This document shows positions 1 to 10,700 of a stretch of DNA of 64,000 nt, piece by piece. A program made the position numbers and the translations under genes. The stretch comes from Steromphala cineraria (lineage: Eukaryota; Mollusca; Gastropoda; Trochida; Trochidae). The stretch is taken from assembly GCA_916613615.1 (NCBI GenBank), contig OU744735.1, positions 44,482,468 through 44,546,467 on the forward strand, read 5' to 3'. The notes beneath the pieces were generated by a model. That model was not told where the DNA came from. It was given only the letters and a program-made list of their open reading frames with translations, and did not search any database. Positions within the stretch are counted from its first letter, which is position 1. Every line of letters starts with the position of its first letter.

Positions 1-216
1 GCTTCATAAAAGCCTTTATCATTGTTGAAATGATTTAAAAATCATGTCACATGAAGCAAATGTTGGTTAGAATTTTCAAACGTTTCAAACATAGAACAGT
101 TAAAGAGGTAAAAATAAAAAATAGGCGATTTTCAGTCATTTTACGACGCTTTGTTATTGTAAAATTCTATTTTTTGAAAATTATGATCGGTTTAGCTGTA
201 GTAAATATATAGATGT

Positions 217-335
217 GGAAAAAAGTTAAGCCCCCAAACGATTTTTCAGCTTTAAAAGGTGCCTGATAAGAAAGAAGGCGATGTGGTTGTAGAAATAATC
301 GTATGGTATGATAGAACCATAATTTAGCAGTAAAG
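217..335. repeat. Dispersed repeat, copy 1 (related to 12797-12900)
   Basis: GGAAAAAAGTTAAGC, then TAAGAAAGAAGGCGATGTG and AGAACCAT, aligns with 12797-12900 in the same order. Similarity is moderate and judged by eye. The rest of 1-977 is AT-rich with no feature I can support. Confidence 0.55.
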
Positions 336-977
336 GAAAGAACGTTTCATCCTGATAACGTTTCGCATCTTTTGGATATTTGCATTCATCAAATTGTTGT
401 AGTTTTATGTCAAAAACCAAGTTACATTATTCTGAGAAAAGACAGTTGTTATTGGTAGTTGTGAAATGGGTAATTGATACGATCCATCTCAAATTCAAGA
501 TTATTTCATAAACAAGTAGTGGATATGGTTGAAGCTGAGTTACTTCATGTCCTGCCAACTTAACTATGTTTTTGAATTTTAAAAAAAAATCTGTCCACCT
601 TTCTGAAAGTAAAGAAAACGTCATATTTTGTCTTCAAGAGGAGGTTTGAGAGTCGACTTGTCCAAAATGCATATTTGCTCTTCTTCAAGCGTACTCCAGC
701 CAAGATTCGCTAACATATTTATTTCCATGTTGGACTTCCATTTTTATGTTCATTACATCTGACAATTATCAAATATTCTCATTTAAAAATTTTTCATTTC
801 ATTCTTGGGTCAATCTTTAGAACACGTTCAGGGACCGTAGTGTAGTTGGGGAGATATAAACATTATGCATATGATGCTCGAATTCATGGAATTGTAAGTA
901 ATTCTGTACATCACAAAATGTACTAACACGATGATTCAAAGTCGCCTTTCTCTCACAACACTATTTGATTTTACCCC

Positions 978-1341
978 TTAAAGGGGCAGTAGCACGTTTT
1001 TTGATAATTTTAAATTTTAAAATGTTCACTGATAATTGACTAATAATGCTAAATATATTATTTTTACAGTTTCAAAAATCTCATTACACAAGTCAATCAC
1101 CCATAGTCAGAGAACAAAGTATGAAGATTCAAATAAAATCCATTGGCGGCCATTTTATGTGAACACCTTTAATTCATTTTGTGTAAGAAAAAGGAATCGC
1201 ATGGCTAAACTTTACAGTATATATTTGAATTATTAATGCTCCATTTAGTTTTAATACATTGTCTTTCAATTGGAACCATTTATTTTCATTTTCCTGACAT
1301 CAACTTAGATCCCCCCTAAAAACGTGCTACTGCCCCTTTAA
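978..1341 (+). mobile_element. TTAA MITE, copy 1 (full length)
   Basis: This 364-bp element runs from TTAA at 978-981 to TTAA at 1338-1341. Its terminal inverted repeats begin AGGGGCAGTAGCACGTTTTT and end with AACGTGCTACTGCCCCT. Inside is a second inverted pair around a GGCGGCC centre (TTCA-x-ATAAAAT and ATTTTATGTGAA). It encodes no transposase, so it is non-autonomous. TTAA targets are used by piggyBac and Kolobok transposons; which one mobilised it cannot be said. Confidence 0.88.
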
Positions 1342-1352
1342 GAACCGTATGT

Positions 1353-1412
1353 ATGCCGTTTCTCTTACGCGAAGCAAAATACTTTAAGAAAAAATAAATG
1401 TGTCCCTCTTAC
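1353..1412. repeat. Short dispersed repeat, copy 1
   Basis: ATGCCGTTTCTCTTACG, then GAAGCAAAATACTTTAAGAA, matches 17514-17575 with few changes. Both copies sit directly beside a TTAA MITE, but the MITEs are in opposite orientation while this sequence is not. Confidence 0.7.
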
Positions 1413-2229
1413 ACCTTTAAAACAGTCAGTATTGTTGTTATTTTACCTGTTGGGCTAACGGTTTTTCATTCTCTTTCATTATTTTTATGTGCAAATGATC
1501 ATATATTTTGTAAGGTACATGTAATTCTAGTAAAAGTGGCTATGTCCTTCATAAATCATTGAGATGACGTCTATCAAATAGTGAGAGATGATTGCTATAT
1601 TTAGATTTTAAAGCTTTTCCGGGTTTTACATAAGGCAAACTGACAAAATGGTAGGGATTCAAACGGCACTATAGTTTCTTTCCTTCACTTGCAAACGTTT
1701 TACACTGTTACCAATGATGACTTGTAAATTATGAATTATATAATCACCCATTTCACAAAACAACTTCATAAAATTAATACCAATGATTATAATCTTTCAA
1801 AAAGGCTAAAATGAAATATTTATTTTCTGCATGTAAGGTCTATTAATTCTGACTTGAAAGGAACACAACAAATCATTTTATCAGTGTTTCAAAAATTTAT
1901 TTCTTAGAATAAAATTAGAAAATTGAATAATAATGCAAAATATAACATCAAAATGAATCTACATACGCATATGATAGTCTGAGTATTTATACATGTGATG
2001 TCGATTGAAAGTAGATTCACTATCAAAACAGTTACAAACACACACAAGTTATCATACCAAATGGTTTTCTATTTTATCAACAGGATCAGGCTTAAGCAAA
2101 GTTCTTTGTCGCGTTATGATAGAAATAATATGAATATTACATACACTAAACTGTGATCTTTATCTATATATATATTACTTTTTTTACGCAATAATGTTCC
2201 TGAGCTGTTTGAGTTTCATTGATTGTATA

Positions 2230-2372
2230 AGGACAACAAAAGTAATTCTATGGATGAACAACTTCTTATATAGATACCGTTTTCAAGCATATGATATGAT
2301 AAGGATCTATACCGAAACGTCGCTTTTGTCAAATAAAGAAGTTGTTCATCCATAGAAGTGCTCTTGTCTGCT
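2230..2372. mobile_element. MITE-like element with inverted ends
   Basis: The arms TCTATGGATGAACAACTTCTT (2247-2267) and its complement (2337-2357) are perfect inverted repeats, and weaker complementarity extends outward. The inner part contains CCGAAACGTCGC followed by AATAAAGAAGTTG. Related pieces occur at about 29930 (opposite orientation) and perhaps 6216. No clear target duplication was found. Confidence 0.6.
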
Positions 2373-2393
2373 TAATTATGGCCTGGTTATTGC

Positions 2394-2470
2394 CAATCTC
2401 ATTCAAATCAGATCGAAACTACTCCTATGTAGCGACGTAGGAGTAGTTTCGATCTGATTTAATGAGATTG
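2394..2470. mobile_element. 77-bp foldback element with 9-bp target duplication
   Basis: It is almost entirely palindromic: the left arm begins CAATCTCATT and the right arm ends AATGAGATTG, about 34 bp each, with one extra base in the left arm and a short centre. Direct repeats GGTTATTGC flank it (2385-2393 and 2471-2479). A nine-base duplication is typical of Mutator-like elements; this is an inference from length alone. Confidence 0.8.
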
Positions 2471-2735
2471 GGTTATTGCAGGAACAAATTATCACGAAAA
2501 CAAAGCTTCTTTACTATTTACTTCAAGTATATCTAATCACCTTAGTTCTTTTACTAAAATGATTTAGTGTTTGTACATAAGAGATTAAATTAAACGATTA
2601 ACAACAATACACAAACGTAAAAAGAACTACAACTCTGTTAGTAAATGAATGATAAAAACAGTAACGTTACACTTGGATTTCCGAAAACTGTTATTATACC
2701 TCCGACCTCCTTTCGTCCGTCTGTTTGAGGGCATT

Positions 2736-3545
2736 TAAGTTCGACCTATTACGCAAACACTATTCATCGATTTTTTTTCAAATTTTGCACATGTCCTCTA
2801 CTCTACTTGGACGGATGCAGTGCCAAAAATCAACTACTTTTGTTTATTTTCTCATTTTTTACAAATGACCATGTTTTGAAATAATCGTTTTCCAATATTG
2901 GAACTTGTCCGACCCATTGCAGGAAAACTATTCATACGATTGTTTGAACATTTTGCAAATGTCTTCTACCCTACTAGGAGGGGTGCAGTGCCCAAACACC
3001 CGATTTCGGTATTTTTTTTCATTTTTATCGAATTTTCATGTTTTGTACTTTGTCGTGTCCAATTTCAGAATTTGTGGGACCTATTGAAGGAAAACCATTC
3101 ATCTGTTTCAGTAAAATAATCCAATGTTTTCAAACTTAGTTTCCATCATCAGAATTTGTCCGACCGATTGCAGAAATCCATTTTATTCCTTTCATACTTT
3201 GCACATGTCTTCTAACATACCAGGAGGGGTGCAGTGCCATTTACAATAGATTTTGTTTATTTCTCAATTTCGACAAATTTCTAAGTTTTGTACTTAGTTA
3301 GTAGTCATGTGAAGCAGAACTATTTCTTTTGTATGACGTCACACGTTATGTGACGTCATAATGTATTCTTGCGCTGTTCAGAAATATCAGAAATTGTCCG
3401 ACCAATTGCAGAAAACTATTCATTCAGATCTTTTCAAATATGCACCTGTCTAATACCTTATTGTGAGAGATGAAGTATAAACTACAAGTCATTATAAAGG
3501 ATTAGACTTTCTCGGACCAATTGCGAAACTACATTTATTCATTCT
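2736..3545. repeat. Degenerate cassette repeated about six times
   Basis: The anchor TCCGACCxATTGCAGxAAA or a close variant recurs at about 2740, 2908, 3076, 3158, 3396 and 3511. In at least three copies it is followed about 40-60 bases later by CATGTCTTCTAC and AGGGGTGCAGTGCC variants. Spacing is irregular (about 82 to 238 bases). No frame is shared between copies, so it looks like an old diverged tandem or transposon-derived repeat in the 3' flank of the sushi gene. Confidence 0.72.
3332..3360. promoter_or_regulatory. Palindrome with two CRE-like sites
   Basis: TATGACGTCACA and its complement TGTGACGTCATA are separated by five bases (arms 3332-3343 and 3349-3360). Each arm holds the CREB/ATF consensus TGACGTCA. 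It lies within the repeated cassette region, about 1.1 kb beyond the sushi stop codon. Function is unproven. Confidence 0.35.
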
Positions 3546-4443
3546 CTAATCTGGTTAATGGGATATCAAAGTTATGGCTTGTAAATATTAATTCAGTTGA
3601 TCAGGGATGCATGGTCGGGGGCATTTGTGAGCCACGCTCACTTTTTTCTGTTGTTATTACAACATGCATGTATTTACTATTGCACATTTGCACAGGGATA
3701 GTGATGTTTTAATAGTAAAATATGCTAATAACCTCATTGAATAACAAAGCAATTAAAGATTTTTCAGAAGACGACGTCTCTATCCCCTTGACTGCCGTTT
3801 ATGTTGATATGTATTATGAATAGACGAGATATACTTTTGAATGTTTTCAATTTTAAATCTTGTTAAATTTACCATGCATAATATGATGATGTAAAAACAT
3901 TTCAAACACGCTATATCATTTAAGGACATCAAACATGAAATTCAATTAATATCTGAAAAAATGTACAAGTCTATATTTCAAATAACATTAATACCTACAA
4001 ACAAGGCAAATAATGTCACATGGTATAGCTTTCGTATAACAGTGTCCACGTGACAATACACCCATTATTGCTTATGACGCCGGAGACGTAAACAACAACA
4101 TATTTCTTCTTATAGACAACTTGATTTAACTGCAAACTTTGTCTCAATCAACGTCGTATCAAGCGTCACAATCATCATCATAGTCAACATAATCATTATC
4201 GTTGTCATCATCTTTAAAGCATAACGACTGTCAAATAAAAAGATCGACAGGATCACTGGATACCCTACGGTTTTATACCAACTTAGGTACCCAGGGTTCA
4301 CTTGTTCAAAGGTTAAGGTCACATGGGAATTTTCAAGATCAGTACTTATGTAACGTGCATAGAAATTACACAACTTCAGTTAACTCTCTTCCGATACTTC
4401 AGAAGGACGCAATCACAACCAGGTTTCAAAAAGTGTATTCAAA
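3545..4443 (-). other. 3' flank, probable 3' UTR of the sushi gene
   Basis: About 900 bases follow the stop codon. They are AT-rich with no further sushi-like reading. Minus-strand variant poly(A) motifs occur (ATTAAA read from about 3706-3711, AATATA from about 3972-3977), but none is convincing. Small open frames here overlap the terminal exon or lack any recognisable feature. Confidence 0.35.
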
Positions 4444-4712
4444 TTAGTTTCCCTTTTCTTCAATTGGACGCCATAGTTTGTGGAATATCGGATGCCTTGA
4501 TTTGACACAATCGGGTTTTTCATCCGGGCTCCACTTTCCATTGACGCAGGCGGACCCCTTGGGACCCCGTAGCTTGTAGCCGCGATGACATTCGTACACC
4601 AAGCGGTCGCCATGTTTGATTCTGAGGATGTAACTCTTAAACATGAATTTTCCAACTTGGCCTTTCTTGAAAACTTTGCCGTTTGTAATTTCACCAGGAT
4701 TTTCGCAAAAAT
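4444..4712 (-). CDS. Terminal exon: sushi module 10 and C-terminal tail
   Basis: Acceptor CTTGGTTGCAG at 4713 opens the last exon, which ends at TAA (4446-4444). The first sushi segment is about ten residues longer than normal because of a basic, aromatic stretch (KKGQVGKFMFKSYILRIKHG) between the first and second cysteines. Cysteines are in NFCENPGEITNG, VYECHRGYKL, SACVNGKW and PDCVK. A 20-residue charged tail follows the last cysteine with no hydrophobic anchor, so a secreted product is likely. No minus-strand AATAAA is found before 3534-3539, so the poly(A) site is unknown. An unseen splice donor before the stop is possible but none is strong. Confidence 0.85.
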
Positions 4713-7700
4713 CTGCAACCAAGTGAAGAGAGAAGACTGGTTATAATTTTCACATTCCCCCACTTTCAGTAAAAATGTACACTGTAACGATTTAAGAAGG
4801 GTTCTGTGTAAATAGTGGCATATTATTGAATTGTCTTCTGCAATTTAATGTGTGAATCACGTTCTGCTTTTAGTCTTCCAAATTGCCAGTAAATAAGTGT
4901 TAGTTTATTGAAATGTGTACCGTAAACCAGGCGGTCCTAGTACATGTCAAGTATCATAACGAAAATGTGCAGATGTTCCTTATATTCAATTGAGTAGTAT
5001 AATAAACATGGAAGTTTCCAAGGAGTCCACACCAACTATTTCCACCTACTTTCTTCACAATACGGCCTGGGTCCGGACCACTTCCCATAGTCACAGGAGA
5101 GGTAGCGGTTGTTGCCCTGGAGTCGGAAGCCCTCCATACAGAAGTAGCGCGCCTTGTCTCCGTGCCGCAGCCCGAAGAATACTCGGTGTCCGTTCTGTAT
5201 GTGGGGTGGGGTGGAGGCACAGGGAGCTGAGGTAGAAACAATCATGGAAATAGTCAATGACAAATTTATATCTATACAGAACATCTTACCGAAATCTATG
5301 ATATTTGTTGTTTATGATTTTTAGACGATTGGTTTCTTGTCTCCTCACTAATTGGTTAAATTTCACTTAAGACAAATTTATTTAATTTGGAACAGTACTC
5401 TGTCAGAATCGTAGCGAGAAACAAGGGGTAATGTCGTCAATATGTCAGTGAGATTGCATTCAGCTCTCATACTGGTAACATATACATGCGTTATGGTGAC
5501 GCTTAGTACAAACGCCGTTGCGAAATCGGCAAAATCGCAAAGAGAAAGTAGTGTGATAAATACAGATGTTTTATGACTCTTTATGACATGTTTCATATAC
5601 AAATTCTGATATATTCAATCAACATTATAAGCCTGAGGACAATTGGAATTGAATATTCAATGAATATCCCATAGATTACAAATTTATACAGTGACGAAAA
5701 CTAACGAATATCATAAGAGTTTACACGGGTATGAGTAAGAAGACTTGAATAGGGACCACACCTAAAATAGTTTTCTATCAAATAGAAGCAGGAATTCATA
5801 AAAACTCATAAATGTTTTTCAAGCATATCATAGACATAACAATTTCAGCGGAACCAAATAAATTCAATCACGAGTCAAGCAATTATACACACGTACACGG
5901 GAGATAATCGGACAGGGGAGGGAACTCTGACTACTCACAAGGAATGCACTGCGGCACTACCGTCCAGGATCCATTGTTACACTTGAAGTCACGTGTATCG
6001 TTGAGGACGAGTCCATTCTTACACTGGAAGTTGATGACGGTGTCGTGGTCTACCCACACCCCTGGTCTACCCGCCATCAGAGTCCCGTTCTTAATAGATG
6101 GAACTTGGCACTGGCCTGGAGGTACAAGGTATGAATCAGAATGACACATTGTTTAAAATTCTTCTAAGGCATTTAGAAGTTAGTGTGATAAATCAAGACA
6201 AATTTTATGATTAACAACTTCTTTATTGATTTCTCACGACTTTTCTGGGCCAATTCCTGCCCCCTCTTCAGTAGAAGACACATTGTTTATAGTGATATAG
6301 AGTATATTTCATCAATTAAAAAAACATTATTTGAAAAATTCACCTAAAAATTCAATGTTGGGGGATAATCGAATGTTTTGAAACTGATTTCATACGTACA
6401 CGTTGTCTTATTCAAAATTGAACGTCCTAAATTCTATAGCTTTCAAACTTTCGTTTGACTCTTTGACGCGCTATTGTCCAGTTTTTTATAAAACCTGGTG
6501 CCTCGGCTCTTTAACTTTATTGAACTAAATTAACTTAAAGTGTATCAGAACGGTCTTTTAAAATTGATAAAAAGTTCAATATTTCAACGTTCGGTATTTT
6601 TACCCAAACAGCATAATGTGTGTTCCTTTAACATATTCTATGCTCAGAAACGGCAGAACATTCAACTGTTAACGCACATGGACATATATCATAAGTTAAT
6701 TATTATTGTAAATAGCATACAGTATAGAGCATAACAGCATAAGTTACGATGCCTTTAATAAACGAGACTTTTAAGACTTACCCAGGCATTTCGGGGGATC
6801 ATGAGACCATTGACCGTTCTCCTTACACTGGGTTGAAAACGAGGCTCCGGTAAACTTGGTCCTTGTAAGACACCTGTGGGAAATCAATTTCAATTAAGAC
6901 GTTATTCTTGTCCTCATGTCCGCAATATTGACAAGCGTTACATCTTAAATGTCTTCTAAAATTTTAAAGTCCAAAAATCACTGCAGATCTTAAATGAACA
7001 TGACTCTACGGGCTTCGGTGGTTATTCCTCAATCATAGTTCTTGTATACATCAACAGAGGCGGAGATCTCTGTATAACGATACCACTTCAAACAGGACTT
7101 CAGATTAAATTTCATATGAACAGGTTATCATGTCCTTTTGCAAGATCGGTTTACTGATCAACTGAGGTAAGACTGAGGTAATCTGATCAGTGATATATAC
7201 TGAAATACTACAAAAGCTTGAATCGAAAACTCATTTAGTAAATGTATAGCATATTGACTGCACTTGACCACCCACCTATAGAAGTACACGGCGCCCACTG
7301 TAGTCCTGTGTCCGTCAAGGTATCCATTCCAGAGAGGCCCGGGCATCCCACAGTTGATCTCTGCAGGAGACAATTAGAAAGGTTGGTGAGGTCTTTGTAT
7401 CCAAGAGAACCACCGTTTACTATTTTACTGATGGTGTAGCAGATTCAGTAAAACGTTGTTGATATATTGTTTGGAAAGTTCTGCACTTTGAGTAGACTCT
7501 CGTAAGTGGACACTCTAAGTAAACCTAGCTTCAATATAACCCGTTTCATTCCCATATTGAGCCTAGAAAGGTCTAGGAAAGGGTCGCTTCAGCCCATGTG
7601 TCCAATTAAACAATCAAAACTAATCTTACCAAGCCACAATAGTCTGCCTTCACAGGTTTAAAGTTAGAAGGTCATAGGTCGCAGAAAGGTCGGCTGACGC

Positions 7701-10700
7701 GACCCTCCACTAGACCTTCCTAGACTAAATATCGGAGTGAAAAGGGTAATATTTATGCTAGGTGTTCTTATACTGGTAAGTGAATGATTCACCTAAACCA
7801 TTAAGTATCAAGAAGAAGGATGTTGCAAGCTACAAGGTTGATACGGGAATCTTGAGTGTGGCCAGAATGGTGTCACCGATTGGAAAGAGTGGGGGGACCC
7901 CAAGGGTTGAGCCTTTCAACGAGCGATTTCAAAAATAACTCCCCGATCTATCTACTCTCTTTTGAATGGCAACATCCACGTGTTGAATAGCTGAAAAATT
8001 GCTGACAACACGTTAAACCCCAACTCACTCACTCACTCGACCACCCTGACCATCAGTCCCAATACTCCCTCTGCAACTCTCCTGCCACATTGAGACTCAC
8101 TGACCTTCACAGGTGGCGTCCTGCCCGCTCCACTCTCTGTCTGCTTGACACCGTCTCTCCGCCGACCCCACCACCTTGAAGCCGTCGTTACACACGAAGT
8201 TGATGATGGATCCGTATGTCGTGCCCGAGCCTATCATCGTGCCGTGTAGTGGTGGGCCCAGCTCGTTACAGTTGATGGCTGTGTAGGATACCGGGAGTAA
8301 TGTTGTAGTTGATGTCATAAAGGACAAACAATTTTCAACCCTGCTATTCCAAAAGTGGGCCTATCGTTAACTATCGCGATGTTTGTTTAATTGACCCTTG
8401 CATAGAAAAATATAATGGAAAACTAATATCAATGTATTGAACATGCAAAAGCACGTATAAGTTGATTAAAGATGATATACTTCAATGGCGTCAATTTGAG
8501 ACTTTAAACTCTCAAGATGATGTCATACACGTACATTGAAATTGTCTTCAGCTGTCATTTATTCATAATCACAACATATCAAATTTAAAAAAACACTAAT
8601 ACACCAGTTGCATTACGGGTATAATCAACCGGAACTTACGTATACATTCGGGCACACTCCCCGACCAATCACCATTGGCCTGGCATTCCCGGAAGGCTTT
8701 GCCTACAAGCTCATACCCCTCGTTACAGTGGTATGTGACCCGACTGGGGAACGTGAACCGATATCCGGGATTGCGCCACCCGTTGTTCAGTTCTCCTGGA
8801 GTACCGCAGTCTCGTGCTGAAGGTGATCAATTGAAAAATATGTTTAGTTTCGTTTCAAAATGTCTTTGATAATAGTAAAATGAGTCTCAATAGCGTGTTT
8901 AGTGTTGTCTCAGACCATCACCAGTGATTGTTCAAAATTTCAATTCTTTGTTTTCATGCTATGACCTCAATATTTAAGTACAATAATTCTAAAACAAATG
9001 ACAACTTTATGAAATTGTGCTCTCATCACCAATGTTCTGTCATCATCATAATTTGATAGCATGAGGCCAAAATACGATAAATATAATTCTTCTGATACAT
9101 TACGATGTCCTGCATAAGCTAAAAAATCTTATAGAAAATTATTTTTACCAATGTTAACTAGCCAATCTCTTTGCTTATTCACCAATTTGTAAAACGACGC
9201 TAATGACTAAATGTTGCCCAAGCGACACTTGACTCTTTTTCACTTAAACACTCAATCTTCGGTTAGTGTTAAAGCGATATGGAACTTCTGTATTAAATCT
9301 ATGTGAATAGCAGTATTGACCTCTGTATTAAAACTATGTGAAATAGCAATATTGACCCCTGTATCAAAACTATATGAAATAGCAATATTGACCCTGTATT
9401 AAAACTATGTGAAATAGCAATAATGACCCCTGTATTGAAACTATGTAAACATAGCAATATTGACCCCTGTATTAAAACTATACAAAATAGAAATATTGAC
9501 CCTGTAGTTAAACTATGTGAAATAAATATTGACCCCTGTATTGAAACTATGTGAAATAGCAATATTGACCCTGTATTAAACTATGTGAAATAGCAATATT
9601 GACCCCTGTATTAAAACTATGTGAAATAGCAATATTGACCCCTGTATTAAAACTATGTGAAATAGCAATATTGCCCCTGTATTAAAACTATGTGAAGTAG
9701 ATATTGATCATGACCCCTGTATTTAAACTATGTGAAATAGCAATATTTACCCGTGTATTAAGACTATGTGAAATAGCAATATTGACCCCTGTATTTAAAC
9801 CATGTGAAATAGCAATATTGACCTCTGTATTATAATAATGTGAACAGTGACAACAGCATGAATACCTTTACAGGTCATCCGTGGTCCAATCCACGACCCC
9901 TCGGAGCCACTACACACAGCTCTCGGTATCCCGTCACGGTAGTAGCCGAACTCGCACGTGTAGGTCAGTTGTGTGCCGGACGGGAAGGTCAACTGGTCAA
10001 GGGGGGCGTCGTGGGTAGCGTGTTCAACAGAGGGAGGGACCCCACATACCACTGGAATAGTAAGAGTAAGATGTTAGTATAATTGATGACTTTCTACGCA
10101 CATAAAGATAGGTAACGATTTTCTATCCATTATAATGTTATATCCAATCAATCAACTCAACTTTTTTGCATTTTAACGACGAAAATTATCAAATGAACTG
10201 AAATTACATTATTTCCAAAAAATGACTTTCTTTAAAATGAATATCTGATTTCCTATTGAACGTTCCATGACTAAAATAAAAGGAAAGAGATCACTAGTAC
10301 GACATGACAGGTGTAATTCAACTGTACACATGTACACGTAGTTTACCTTCTTCACAAGACGGTTCCTTGCCGTCCCAGATTCCCTCAGGCAGACAGAGTC
10401 TCTCCGTCTTGCCGGCCAGATGATACCCCTGGTCGCAGTAGTAGTGGGCTCGTCCGTCTATGGTGTTGGAGAGGATCTGGACCGACCCATGTTCTATCTC
10501 GGGTAGTAGCGGGCACCCGGCATCTTCAACAGACAGCAATTACAAGGACACCCTGTCAGTTCTGAACGCGAGTCGTTAGTAGCGATTGTTAGTAGGTCTG
10601 GTCTCTGAGGATAGTCATCGGACGCGGTGTGTAGACGAAATATTGAAGCGGCAATATCGTCATTAAATATGGCTTGATAGTTGATAGCGATGATCGATGT

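Noticed and set aside
1036..1236. 66-codon frame inside MITE copy 1, with a homologous 70-codon frame in copy 2 (17706-17918).
   Set aside because: Copies 5 and 7 carry a frameshift or stop in the same frame. The similarity follows from the shared MITE sequence, not coding constraint.
4413..4763. Longer overlapping frame across the terminal sushi exon in another phase.
   Set aside because: It is a shadow; the sushi cysteines and the acceptor fit only the chosen frame.
9299..9562. Minus-strand frame encoding a hydrophobic 12-residue repeat.
   Set aside because: It is the 36-bp minisatellite read in frame inside an intron, with indels between units.
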